Source: NORP240 sp965222175 (GTDB taxonomy: Bacteria; Pseudomonadota; Gammaproteobacteria; Pseudomonadales; Pseudohongiellaceae). From it: a stretch of 64,000 nucleotides of DNA. The stretch's first letter is position 1. Each line of letters begins with the position of its first letter. A program made the translations under genes and the position numbers. The notes below the pieces were generated by a model. It was not told where the DNA came from, did no database searches, and saw only the letters and a program-made list of their open reading frames with translations. The stretch lies in NCBI GenBank assembly GCA_965222175.1, contig OZ244938.1:3038001-3102000 (forward strand), written 5' to 3'. This document shows positions 1-8,555 of this stretch, in pieces.

Positions 1-1
1 C

Positions 2-892
2 CGTCGTAACCCGGGACAGGAAGTCCTGCAGATAAATTACTCGGCGGTTGACCCCATACTCACCGAAGATCAGTGCAGCTTCTGGCACTTCCGCTTCGAT
101 GCCCACGCTGTCATGAAACTGGAGGTGCTCACTGACTTCATCGCGATGAATGAAGACATCGGAAAAGTGTACATTATCGGCCAGGATTATTCCTTCGGCC
201 AGGTGGTATCAGATACATCCATTGCAATGTTGGAGGAAAAACGGCCGGATATCGAAATTGTCGGCAACGAATTTCACCCCATCGGGCAGGTCAAGGACTT
301 TACTCCTTATGTTACCAAGATTGTTGCCTCGGACGCCGATGCAGTGATTACCGGGAATTTCGGCGCCGACATGGTGTCGCTGGCCCGTTCCATCATCGAC
401 TCGGGACTGGAAATTCCTATCTATACCTTTTATGCCGCCTATGATGGTATTACTGCAACACTTGGAGAAGATGCAAGGAACCAGGTCTACCTGGTTCACA
501 ACGAAACGTCGAACCCGATACCTACCGAAGAGCGCAAGGAATTCATTCGTGCCTTCAAGGCCGCCAACCCTGACAACGACGTTACTCAACCCCGGATACT
601 CAATGCATTACAAATGGTCGTGGCCGCCATGGAAAAAACAGGGAGCACCGACCCCTATGACATAGCAATGGCTCTTGAAGACATGCGCCACACTACATTG
701 AGCGGAGAAGAAATCTGGATGCGCCCCGACGATCACCAGATTTTCCAGTCATTGCACATATCGGTTCACACCGATGAGGGAATTGAATTTGATGCGGACA
801 ATTCCGGTTTCGGGTTATTCAGCGAATTCCACATCCCCGCCGAAGAAACAATAAGAGAGACCAGCTGCAGAATGAGGCGCCCTCGACGCTGA
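2..892 (+). CDS. ABC importer substrate-binding protein, LivK-like (5' end cut by window)
   Basis: This is the periplasmic solute-binding subunit of a branched-chain amino-acid-type ABC importer, which hands ligand to the membrane permeases encoded next. The frame is open from base 2, so the first ATG visible (position 113) is internal and the N-terminus with its signal peptide lies outside the window. The 296 residues seen match the type I periplasmic binding fold (Peripla_BP_6): the stretch VYIIGQDYSFGQ and the later DADAVITGNFGADMVSLARS are typical of LivK/amide-binding proteins. The gene sits 47 bp upstream of the LivH-type permease. Ligand cannot be deduced; amino acids, amides or urea-like solutes are all possible in this family. 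Confidence 0.88.
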   Translation, partial: RRNPGQEVLQINYSAVDPILTEDQCSFWHFRFDAHAVMKLEVLTDFIAMNEDIGKVYIIGQDYSFGQVVSDTSIAMLEEKRPDIEIVGNEFHPIGQVKDFTPYVTKIVASDADAVITGNFGADMVSLARSIIDSGLEIPIYTFYAAYDGITATLGEDARNQVYLVHNETSNPIPTEERKEFIRAFKAANPDNDVTQPRILNALQMVVAAMEKTGSTDPYDIAMALEDMRHTTLSGEEIWMRPDDHQIFQSLHISVHTDEGIEFDADNSGFGLFSEFHIPAEETIRETSCRMRRPRR

Positions 893-939
893 AGGACTCC
901 CGGCAACTTCAGGAAGACAGCGCCGACGGAAAATAATAC

Positions 940-1890
940 ATGCTGGACATCTTCTTTTTTGCCACGCTGAACGGACTTGTCACCGGCCTGCTGCTGTTCA
1001 TGCTGGCGAGCGGCCTCACGCTGATCTTCAGCATGATGGGTGTCCTCAATTTTGCCCATGCCAGTTTTTACATGCTCGGCGCCTATTTCGCCTATTCCAT
1101 CAGTTCGTACCTTGGATTCTGGACAGGACTGTTGGTGGCGCCGATCATTGTCGGTCTTCTTGGCGCCCTTGTTGAGCGCTACGGGTTGCGTCACGTACAT
1201 CGGCATGGACACGTCGCGGAACTGGTATTTACCTTCGGCCTGGCGTTTCTCATCGAGGAACTGGTGCAATTTTTCTGGGGGCGCGATACCAAGAATTATC
1301 AACAGCCGGATGTCCTGGACTTTCCCCTGTTTACGCTGTTTGGCCAGGAATTTTCAGCCTACCGGGGATTCATGATTTTCATCTCGATGGCGATCTTTAT
1401 CAGTCTGTACTTTACCCTGACCCGCAGTCGCATCGGCATTATTATCCAGGCAGCAATAACCCATCCCACCACCGTCGCCAGCCTGGGACACAACGTCCCC
1501 TTGATTTTCATGGGCGTGTTTGGAATCGGCTCGGCATTGGCCGGACTTGCCGGCGTTATTGCCGGACCTGTTCTGACCACTTTTCCCGGCATGGCAATTG
1601 TGCTGGGCAGTATCGTATTCGTCATTGTGGTGATCGGCGGACTTGGATCCCTGGCCGGCGCCTTCATCGCTTCCCTGATGATCGGGCTCCTGCAATCCTA
1701 CGCCATTGCGTCCGATGTAGGCATGCCCGATCTGCTGGAGTTGCTGGGGATTTCCTTCGAACGCAGTCATCCGCTCAATGACCTGTGGACACTGACCCTG
1801 CCACAGATTGCTCCGATCCTGCCATTTCTGCTGCTGGTGCTGATGCTGATCTTCAGGCCCACGGGGCTGCTGGGAAAACGCGAGGAATGA
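940..1890 (+). CDS. livH: Branched-chain amino-acid-type ABC permease, LivH-like
   Basis: This is an inner-membrane permease subunit of the Liv importer, pairing with the LivM-like protein to form the channel. The 316-residue product is almost entirely hydrophobic with about eight membrane segments. It carries the family pattern GLTLIFSMMGVLNFAHASFYMLGAY near the N-terminus and a C-terminal LIFRPTGLLGKRE tail, both standard for LivH. The start ATG follows a GGAAAATA sequence. It ends only 4 bp before livM, so the two are co-translated. The length is slightly above the usual 290-310 residues. Confidence 0.93.
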   Translation: MLDIFFFATLNGLVTGLLLFMLASGLTLIFSMMGVLNFAHASFYMLGAYFAYSISSYLGFWTGLLVAPIIVGLLGALVERYGLRHVHRHGHVAELVFTFGLAFLIEELVQFFWGRDTKNYQQPDVLDFPLFTLFGQEFSAYRGFMIFISMAIFISLYFTLTRSRIGIIIQAAITHPTTVASLGHNVPLIFMGVFGIGSALAGLAGVIAGPVLTTFPGMAIVLGSIVFVIVVIGGLGSLAGAFIASLMIGLLQSYAIASDVGMPDLLELLGISFERSHPLNDLWTLTLPQIAPILPFLLLVLMLIFRPTGLLGKREE

Positions 1891-1894
1891 CCGG

Positions 1895-3127
1895 ATGATA
1901 CCGAAGCTCGCGATCTGGTCAGGCTTTCTGGTAACCCTGCTGGTATTACCACAACTGTTTAATTCGATCCTGGCAATATCGATACTCAACCAGATGTGCA
2001 TCGCCGTCGTGTTTGGCCTCAGCTACAACATGCTCCTTGGCCAGGGCGGAATGCTGTCGTTCGGTCATGCCGTGTATTTCGGTCTGGGCGGATTTATGGC
2101 AGTCCACGCCCTGGTCATGATCGAATTTGAAACCCTGTATTTTTCCGTAATTCTGATCCCCCTGGTGGGAGGCCTGTTCGGACTGCTTGCGGCGATGTTC
2201 ATCGGCAGCTTCTCAACACGCAAGGCCGGTACCGTATTCGCCATGATATCCCTGGGAATCGGTGAGTTGATAGCCGCTTCTTCATTGATATTCACTGATT
2301 TTTTCGGTGGCGAAGCCGGGGTCAGCGGGGACAGGACCTTTGGTCCGCCGTTATTCGGCGTTGATTTTGCCCGGGATGTAGAAGTCTATTACCTGGCCGC
2401 GACCTGGGTGTTCATCGCCACTTTTTTCATGTACCTGTTTACCCAGACACCCGCCGGCCGAATGGCCAATGCCGTTCGCGATAATCCTGAGCGTGCCGAA
2501 TTCATTGGTTACAGCGCCCGCCGGGTTCGATTTATCACCTTCTGTGCAGCAGGATTGTTCGCCGGCATCGCCGGTGGACTGTTCGCGATGAACTACGAAA
2601 TTGTCACCGAGGAAAACCTCAACGCAGCTACGTCGGGTCGCGTCCTGCTCACCGCCTATATTGGCGGCCTGGGCTATTTCACCGGCCCGATAATCGGTGC
2701 TGTAGTGCTCACCTTGATGAATTCTCTGCTGAGCAATTACACGGAGCTGTGGATGATGTATCTGGGCATCATGTTTGTCCTGACGGTCATGTTCCTGCCG
2801 AGAGGATTTGCGGGTTTTATCATGATGCACCAGGTGGCGTGGTTTCACGGCAAATTGAAAACCCTGGCACTACCCTACCTGATTACCGGATTACCTGCTC
2901 TGCTGGGACTTATCGGCGGTATTGCGCTGGTTGAGATGACGCACAGCGAAGAGGAAACTTTTCATTTTCTGGGTATATCCCTGGATCCGTCCAGCATTAC
3001 TGCCTGGATCGTCCTGGGTACCGTCACGATAGTCGGGATATCAGCCACTCGACTGTCTCTGAAACAATTGCGTAGTGCCTGGGAGTCAGCCAACACGCCT
3101 CCATCCGATGGAGGCGCAAATAAGTGA
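1895..3127 (+). CDS. livM: Branched-chain amino-acid-type ABC permease, LivM-like
   Basis: This is the second membrane subunit of the importer. Membrane segments run through the first 310 residues with the family signature SYNMLLGQGGMLSFGHAVYFGLGG near residues 45-70. The last 100 residues add further hydrophobic segments and a polar tail, making 410 residues, at the long end for LivM. A GAGG sequence inside the end of livH serves as ribosome site. Its TGA overlaps the GTG start of livG (GTGA), evidence for translational coupling. Confidence 0.92.
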   Translation: MIPKLAIWSGFLVTLLVLPQLFNSILAISILNQMCIAVVFGLSYNMLLGQGGMLSFGHAVYFGLGGFMAVHALVMIEFETLYFSVILIPLVGGLFGLLAAMFIGSFSTRKAGTVFAMISLGIGELIAASSLIFTDFFGGEAGVSGDRTFGPPLFGVDFARDVEVYYLAATWVFIATFFMYLFTQTPAGRMANAVRDNPERAEFIGYSARRVRFITFCAAGLFAGIAGGLFAMNYEIVTEENLNAATSGRVLLTAYIGGLGYFTGPIIGAVVLTLMNSLLSNYTELWMMYLGIMFVLTVMFLPRGFAGFIMMHQVAWFHGKLKTLALPYLITGLPALLGLIGGIALVEMTHSEEETFHFLGISLDPSSITAWIVLGTVTIVGISATRLSLKQLRSAWESANTPPSDGGANK

Positions 3128-3876
3128 GTATTCTATCCCTGGACCAGGTGACCAAGAAATTTGGAGAAAGCCAGATTATCCGAAACGTTTCACTTGAAAT
3201 AGAAGAGGGAGAAAAACACGCCATAATCGGTCCAAACGGAGCTGGAAAGTCGACACTATTCCACCTCATAAGCGGTCGTCATAAAGTGACCTCCGGGACC
3301 ATCAGACTCAAGGACAGCCAGATAAACGACCGGCCTCCTTACCAGATAGCACGGATGGGCCTGGCAAGGAGCTTCCAGGTTACCAATATTTTCCCTCGCA
3401 TGAATGTATTTGAAAATATTCGTTGCGCCCTGCTCTGGGGTGAGGGATTCCGCTATTCTTTCTGGCACCTGCTGGGACGGCAGCGCCGGTTGAACGATAA
3501 AGCACATGAAATTCTTGATCGCATAGGACTCGGAGACAAGGCCCGCTTTCCTGCCGCAGAACTTGCCTACGCGCAGCAACGAGCGCTGGAACTGGGCATT
3601 GCCATCTGTGGCGGTGCGGATGTGATACTGCTGGACGAACCGGTAGCCGGTATGAGCCATTCCGAAGCGACCATCGCCGTGGAATTGATCCGTCGTGTTA
3701 CCGAAGGCAAAACCCTGATCATGGTGGAACACGACATGAACATCGTTTTCGATGTCGCTGACCGGATCAGCGTACTCGTTCATGGAGAGCTGATCGCTTC
3801 GGATACGCCGGATAAAATTCGCCGGAATCCCAGGGTGCAGGAAGCCTATCTTGGCGAGGTACCGATCAGTGCTTAA
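3124..3876 (+). CDS. livG: ABC transporter ATPase, LivG-like
   Basis: This is a cytoplasmic ATPase of the Liv importer. The Walker A motif GPNGAGKST lies near residue 39 and Walker B DVILLDEPVAG near residue 165, followed by the H-loop region MVEHDMNIVF. The ABC signature is degenerate: where LivG proteins normally read LSYGQQR or similar, this one reads LAYAQQRALEL, with alanine in place of the first signature glycine. The start is GTG inside the livM stop. The 250-residue length is normal. It overlaps livF by 8 bp if livF starts at its GTG. Confidence 0.92.
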   Translation: MSILSLDQVTKKFGESQIIRNVSLEIEEGEKHAIIGPNGAGKSTLFHLISGRHKVTSGTIRLKDSQINDRPPYQIARMGLARSFQVTNIFPRMNVFENIRCALLWGEGFRYSFWHLLGRQRRLNDKAHEILDRIGLGDKARFPAAELAYAQQRALELGIAICGGADVILLDEPVAGMSHSEATIAVELIRRVTEGKTLIMVEHDMNIVFDVADRISVLVHGELIASDTPDKIRRNPRVQEAYLGEVPISA

Positions 3877-4564
3877 GGTAACGGATTTACATGCCTACTA
3901 CGGAAAGAGTCATATTCTTCGGGGTGTCAACATTGCCATTGAAGAAGGTGAGATTGTCAGCCTGCTCGGTCGCAATGGTGTAGGCCGTTCCACAACAGTG
4001 AAATCCATTATGGGGGAAGTTGAGCCTCGCGGTTCGATCATTTTCAACAATCGCGAAATTGCCGGAAAAAAATCATTCGAAATCGCCAAGCTTGGTATTG
4101 GCTACGTTCCGGAAAACCGGGATATTTTTCCGACACTCAGCGTACGGCAGAACCTGATACTGGGACAGAAACCAGGCGTTAACCGGCGTCGTTGGACAGT
4201 GGATGAAGTGTTTGCAATGTTTCCCGGCCTGGCAGAGCGAGCCGAAGTTCCAGGTGGCGTTCTGAGTGGTGGAGAGCAGCAGATGTTATGCATGTGTCGC
4301 ACATTGATGGGCGACCCCGAACTCATCATGATCGATGAACCTACAGAGGGCCTGGCGCCGAAAATTGTCGAACAGGTCGGCACGCTTTTACAGGAGATTG
4401 CCGGACGGGGAGTCGCCATTCTGCTGGTGGAGCAGAAGCTGTCCATCGCGATGAAGATATCCAACAGGCTGTACGTTATGGGTCACGGCAGGATCGTTTA
4501 CGAAGGCACTCCCGGGAGCCTGCTCGACGCACACGAAGTGCGGTCAGAGTGGTTGGAAGTCTGA
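3869..4564 (+). CDS. livF: ABC transporter ATPase, LivF-like, Walker A Lys replaced by Arg
   Basis: This is the second ATPase of the importer. I place the start at GTG 3869 because it gives the family N-terminus (MLKVTDLHAYYGKSHIL), overlaps the livG stop by 8 bp and follows GGCGAGG; a TTG at 3851 is the upstream alternative. The signature LSGGEQQML and Walker B LIMIDEPTEGLAP are intact. Walker A reads GRNGVGRST, encoded GGC CGT TCC, so the usual catalytic-loop lysine is arginine. Arg variants of this loop are, from memory, found in other proteobacterial LivF proteins, so the gene is probably functional. It is the last gene of the operon. Confidence 0.92.
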   Translation: MLKVTDLHAYYGKSHILRGVNIAIEEGEIVSLLGRNGVGRSTTVKSIMGEVEPRGSIIFNNREIAGKKSFEIAKLGIGYVPENRDIFPTLSVRQNLILGQKPGVNRRRWTVDEVFAMFPGLAERAEVPGGVLSGGEQQMLCMCRTLMGDPELIMIDEPTEGLAPKIVEQVGTLLQEIAGRGVAILLVEQKLSIAMKISNRLYVMGHGRIVYEGTPGSLLDAHEVRSEWLEV

Positions 4565-4612
4565 AAGTACGCAGAAAATACGCTGGTATCCCGATCGAAC
4601 CCACGTACCCCA

Positions 4613-5488
4613 CTAGTGCGTCTTTTTTTCACCCGGCCTTTCGAACAGCAGCCCTAATTCGTCTTCTTCGAAACAGTACTGTTTTCCACAGAACTCGCAG
4701 CTGATCTCCACGATCCCCTGCTCGGCGATTATGTCCATTACTTCTTCTTCACCAATGGAATGCAGTGCCCTGGCTGTGCGCTCCCTGGAGCAACTGCAGA
4801 CGTGTTGAACCGGGCGTGGCGAAAACAGCTTGACCCGGTGCTGGTGAAACAGGCGATACAGCACTTCCTCGTTATCCAGACTCAATAACTCACTGTCGGT
4901 CAGGGTGGCGGCCAGCTGTGATATCGTGCTCCACTCCTCGCGTCGTTCTTCTTCATCCCTGACAAGTTGTGCCGGCAGTTGCTGTAACAGCAGTCCCGCG
5001 CAGTGCTGATCGCCATCAGAAACGAGAAAAAAGCGACTTTCCAACTGTTCAGACCGGATAAAATAATCTTCCAGGCAGGCTGCCAGATCCCGTTGTTCAA
5101 GAGGAACAATACCCTGGTAAGGTTCCCCGCTTTCCGGCTCAATAGTCATCGCCAGGGTGCCGTCGTGGAGCAGCTCGGAAAACTCCCTGGAGGTAGGTTC
5201 GTCACTGTAACGGGCAATTCCCCGCAGATGTTGTTCACTGGTGCACTCAGCCATTATAAGCGGTACCTGGCCCTTGCTTCTGGCCTGGAGCACAAGACGA
5301 CCATCGAATTTGACCGTAGTGCTCAATAGCGTTGTCGCGGTGACAAATTCACCGAGCAATATTCGCACCGGTACCGGATACTCCTTGTTTGCCAGAATCT
5401 CCGAAAAACTGGCAGACAGATTGACCATTTCTCCCCGTATGTCAAGTCCCTCGAAAATAAATCGCTGACAGCTGTCTGACTGCTTCAT
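4613..5488 (-). CDS. hslO: Hsp33 redox-regulated chaperonin
   Basis: Hsp33 is a cytoplasmic holdase activated when its zinc-bound cysteines are oxidised, protecting proteins during oxidative and heat stress. The 291-residue product has the N-terminal Hsp33 core (FSEILANKEYPVPVRILLGEFVTA) and the C-terminal zinc site with a CxC (HVCSCSRE) and a CxxC (CEFCGKQY). Its ATG lies 3 bp after the trpE(G) stop codon, with GGATAG as the only ribosome-site-like sequence, so translation is probably coupled to trpE(G). It converges with livF; 48 bp separate them and no clear terminator was seen. Confidence 0.96.
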   Translation of the reverse strand: MKQSDSCQRFIFEGLDIRGEMVNLSASFSEILANKEYPVPVRILLGEFVTATTLLSTTVKFDGRLVLQARSKGQVPLIMAECTSEQHLRGIARYSDEPTSREFSELLHDGTLAMTIEPESGEPYQGIVPLEQRDLAACLEDYFIRSEQLESRFFLVSDGDQHCAGLLLQQLPAQLVRDEEERREEWSTISQLAATLTDSELLSLDNEEVLYRLFHQHRVKLFSPRPVQHVCSCSRERTARALHSIGEEEVMDIIAEQGIVEISCEFCGKQYCFEEDELGLLFERPGEKKTH

Positions 5489-5491
5489 AGT

Positions 5492-7699
5492 CTATCCGGT
5501 TCTGCGGTTAAGTTTGATTGTTCCTGCATAGTTTACAACATTAGCCACCATCATCAGCCCGGCACAATTTTCCAGGGTCATCAGCGATTCCGGGTGGAAC
5601 TGTACAGCAGAAACGGGTAGATGCTTGTGCTCAACAGCCATGGGAGTTCCATCCTCGCTCCTGGCGACGATTTCAAGACAATCAGGTACTTCACAGGCAT
5701 AGAGTGAATGGTACCGCCCCACTTCAAGCCGTGGCGACAGGCCCTTGAGCACCATACCCCCGGAGTTCACTATGGATGATGATTGACCATGCATGGGTTT
5801 GTCCAACTGACCGAGTCTGCCGCCGAAATATTCCACGATACCCTGCAGGCCCAGGCACACACCGAAGACCGGCAGCTGCCTTGCAATACACCGGCGCAGG
5901 GTTTCATGCACGGCGTAATCACCGGGTCTGCCTGGTCCCGGGGAGAGCACGATGAGATCAAAATCGCCGCTTTCAAGCTCACTGCGGGCGTATTCGGGGC
6001 GCAATGTCGTCACCTGGGCTCCGCACTGACGAAAATAGGCAGCCAGGTTGTGTACGAAAGAATCCTGGTGATCAACCATCAATGTCCGCAATCCATGAAA
6101 CTGCCTGCAGCTTTGAATCTTGTTCTGAACGGCGCCGGGACGGGTTCGTAGCGATTGAGATTTTCCCTTTACCGCATCCAGCAATGCCGATGCTTTCAGG
6201 CGGGTTTCCGCCTCCTCGCTTTCCGGATCGGAATCGATCAGCAGGGTCGCGCCCGCCCTTATTTCGGCGACACCGTCCTTGATACGTATCGTGCGCAGGG
6301 TGAGACCGGTATTCAGGTTGCCATTGAAACCGATACAGCCCAGTGCGCCCCCATACCAGCCACGGGGGGATTTCTCGTGCTTTTCGATAAACTGCATGGC
6401 TGCAAGTTTCGGCGCACCGGTAACGGTTACCGCCCATGTATGGGCCAGAAACCCGTCCAGCGCATCGAATTCCGGCGCCAGTGTCCCGGTAACATGATCA
6501 ACTGTGTGGATCAGCCGCGAGTACATTTCCACCTGCCGGCGACCCTCCACGGTGACACTCCCGGGAATACAGACCCTGGCCTTGTCATTGCGATCGACAT
6601 CGGTACACATGGACAGTTCCGCCTCGTCCTTGGCGGAATTCAGCAGGGCGCGTATCTGCCGCGCATCGGCGATGGCATCGTCGCCACGCTTGATGGTACC
6701 GGAAATAGGGCAGGTCTCGATTTTCCGGCCTTCTGTCCGCACGAACATTTCTGGCGAGGCCGCGACCAGGTATTCGCCGTTTCCCAGGTTGACCAGCGCC
6801 CCGTATGGCGCCGGATTGTTTTTCCTGAGGCGGGAGAACACGGTAGACGGGTTGTCCCTGCAGGGCTCGTAAAAAACCTGGCCGGGCACTACCTCAAACA
6901 GGTTACCCTGCCGAAACTCGCCTATTGCCCGCCGTACGCTACCCGCGTATTCCCCAGGGCGGTGATCACCGGATCTGGTGACGCCGATGGCCGGGACATA
7001 GGGTAGAGTGCTACCACGCCGCTGCAATCCGCCTGTAGTCTCAGACAATTCTGCAGACTTCCAGCCGGGACAGACAAATTCGTAGTGGAGGCAATTGGTC
7101 TCCTTCAGCCGGTGATCGGCGACCAGAATACGGTCCGGGAGATACAGGACCAGGTCTCGATGATCATCGGGTCGTGAGTGGAAACGTCGAACATCTTCGA
7201 ACTGAAAGCCCAGATCGTAACCAAACGCACCGTACAATCCCAGGTAATCATCGCTGGCAGAGAAAAACAAGGCGACCAGCGTGCGCAGTATGGAAAATAC
7301 CGAGGGTTGCCGACTCCGCTGTTCCTCGGCGAACGCTGCCTGAGACGGTGGCACCTGCAGTGTGATAACGCGCCGATCATGCTGCAGGTTCCGGACCACC
7401 GTATTGGCTGACAATGCAGTGTAGATGGCAGGCAACAGGACCGTTCCCCTGTCGTTCAGCGCTTCTATCCGGACATCGCGATCACGGGCGACGATCTGCA
7501 GCGGCGGATTGACAAAGCCTATGTCCCTGCGGGTATATCTCCCGGGGTACTCAAAAGAAGACGAAAGCAGCAGACCCCGATGCACATCCAGTTCACGGGT
7601 CAGCTGACCCATGGAACTCGAATAGTCCTCAACTATGCTGGTACGGCGTACCTGCAAACCTCCCCGGGTCTGAAAACGGATCTGTTTAAGTGAATTCAT
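5492..7699 (-). CDS. trpE(G): Fused anthranilate synthase, TrpE-TrpG type
   Basis: This single polypeptide makes anthranilate from chorismate and glutamine, the first committed step of tryptophan synthesis. The start is ATG 7699, preceded by GGAG; a GTG 15 bp upstream is an alternative. Of 735 residues, about 1-200 form the N-terminal domain with an LLLSSSFEYPGRYTR stretch resembling the Trp-feedback region. About 270-520 form the chorismate-binding domain (CPISGTIKRG, DVDRNDKARVC, SPRGWYGGALG). About 540-725 form a class I glutamine amidotransferase with nucleophile motif FGVCLGLQ and FHPES. The fused arrangement is known from rhizobia and some gammaproteobacteria. Upstream lies a Trp-Trp leader peptide with a hairpin; downstream is hslO. 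Confidence 0.94.
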   Translation of the reverse strand: MNSLKQIRFQTRGGLQVRRTSIVEDYSSSMGQLTRELDVHRGLLLSSSFEYPGRYTRRDIGFVNPPLQIVARDRDVRIEALNDRGTVLLPAIYTALSANTVVRNLQHDRRVITLQVPPSQAAFAEEQRSRQPSVFSILRTLVALFFSASDDYLGLYGAFGYDLGFQFEDVRRFHSRPDDHRDLVLYLPDRILVADHRLKETNCLHYEFVCPGWKSAELSETTGGLQRRGSTLPYVPAIGVTRSGDHRPGEYAGSVRRAIGEFRQGNLFEVVPGQVFYEPCRDNPSTVFSRLRKNNPAPYGALVNLGNGEYLVAASPEMFVRTEGRKIETCPISGTIKRGDDAIADARQIRALLNSAKDEAELSMCTDVDRNDKARVCIPGSVTVEGRRQVEMYSRLIHTVDHVTGTLAPEFDALDGFLAHTWAVTVTGAPKLAAMQFIEKHEKSPRGWYGGALGCIGFNGNLNTGLTLRTIRIKDGVAEIRAGATLLIDSDPESEEAETRLKASALLDAVKGKSQSLRTRPGAVQNKIQSCRQFHGLRTLMVDHQDSFVHNLAAYFRQCGAQVTTLRPEYARSELESGDFDLIVLSPGPGRPGDYAVHETLRRCIARQLPVFGVCLGLQGIVEYFGGRLGQLDKPMHGQSSSIVNSGGMVLKGLSPRLEVGRYHSLYACEVPDCLEIVARSEDGTPMAVEHKHLPVSAVQFHPESLMTLENCAGLMMVANVVNYAGTIKLNRRTG

Positions 7700-7789
7700 T
7701 ATCTGGCTCTCCACGCCGGTATGTTTAACCTGGGAGCCTGTCGAGCCGGGGAAAGGTCTGGTTATTCTGTGGAAAAACTACGAACAGCA

Positions 7790-7813
7790 GGCCGCCTTGC
7801 ACAACAGGCGGCC
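7790..7813 (-). terminator. Attenuator-like hairpin upstream of trpE(G)
   Basis: An 8-bp perfect GC-rich stem (GGCCGCCT / AGGCGGCC on the minus strand) encloses an 8-nt loop, and a run of five T follows about 11 nt downstream. The same seven bases GGCCGCC also occur inside the leader peptide just after its Trp codons (7841-7847), so the 3' arm could pair with either copy. That is the kind of mutually exclusive pairing expected of a transcription attenuator. The T run is not adjacent to the stem, so termination strength is uncertain. Confidence 0.55.
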
Positions 7814-7823
7814 AGGGAAGGAT

Positions 7824-7898
7824 TTAACGAAATATTGACTGGCGGCCCGGAGTTCGAGGCCACCAAAAATAAAATTGCGTAGTCATAGTGGGCGGCAT
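7824..7898 (-). CDS. trpL: Putative trp leader peptide with tandem Trp codons
   Basis: A short frame ends in TAA at 7824 and contains TGG TGG at 7860-7865 in the stretch TTQFYFWWPRTPG. It can start at ATG 7886 (20 residues) or at in-frame ATG 7898 (24 residues); the latter follows AGGA about 11 bases upstream. Tandem Trp codons in a short peptide, immediately followed by competing GGCCGCC segments and a hairpin and placed about 125 bp before trpE(G), match the classical layout of ribosome-mediated trp attenuation. The role is inferred from sequence layout alone. Confidence 0.65.
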   Translation of the reverse strand: MPPTMTTQFYFWWPRTPGRQSIFR

Positions 7899-7949
7899 GA
7901 TGCGCCAATCCTGAATTGCAGTCAAGTACCTGGATCCCGGGGCCAGGTA

Positions 7950-8555
7950 TCAATGAGCCAGGTTTACGGCAATTTCCGCTATGCGACGACCCAGTCGGCG
8001 TGCATCTTCCGTCTCCGTGGGCGAAAACTCGTCCGGGGTACCCGGGTCGATGGCCGCGGCGCCGGGCAGCGCATAACCGTTCTGGCCACCACCGTAAGTA
8101 GGGCCGGCTACCATCATCCCGGTGTTGATCATGGCCAGCAGCAGCGAAACAATGACGTGCTCCTTACCACCTGCCGAGCCGCCACCGGTAGCGAACGCGC
8201 CCCCGATCTTTCCGTCGAAAAAAGGACTGCCGTGTTCCAGTCCAAGACTGTCGATAAAGCTTTTCATCGGGCCCGCCATATTGCCGTAATAAGTCGGCGA
8301 ACCCAGGATCACGCCCTCGGCATTACGCAGGTCATCGATGGAAACAGACTCGATAGGCTTGAGTGTGACATTGACTCCCGCAACCTCATCGGCGCCTTCC
8401 GCGACTATGCGGGCAAGACTCTGTGTCGTCCCGGTCATGGTGTAATAGGCTATGAGCACGTCCACCAGCTGCCCTTGTGTACTGCCCTGCTGACCGGCAG
8501 CAGGAAGCCAGGACAGGCAAAGTAAAACTGCGGCAAAGGTTCGGTATCGCTTCAT
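7950..8555 (-). CDS. Exported flavodoxin-like / NAD(P)H:quinone oxidoreductase-like protein
   Basis: The product has a flavodoxin-like fold related to WrbA. The phosphate-binding loop YYTMTGTTQSLA (about residues 38-49) and GSPTYYGNMAGPMKSFID (about 85-102) are the FMN-binding regions, and FATGGGSAGGKE is a third conserved loop. Unusually, residues 1-22 form a signal peptide (KRYRTFAAVLLCLSWLPAAGQQ), so the protein is predicted to be periplasmic or membrane-tethered, whereas WrbA proteins are cytoplasmic. The gene lies immediately upstream of the trp leader on the same strand, so the trp promoter probably sits inside its 3' end or in the 51-bp gap. Electron donor and acceptor are unknown. Confidence 0.85.
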   Translation of the reverse strand: MKRYRTFAAVLLCLSWLPAAGQQGSTQGQLVDVLIAYYTMTGTTQSLARIVAEGADEVAGVNVTLKPIESVSIDDLRNAEGVILGSPTYYGNMAGPMKSFIDSLGLEHGSPFFDGKIGGAFATGGGSAGGKEHVIVSLLLAMINTGMMVAGPTYGGGQNGYALPGAAAIDPGTPDEFSPTETEDARRLGRRIAEIAVNLAH

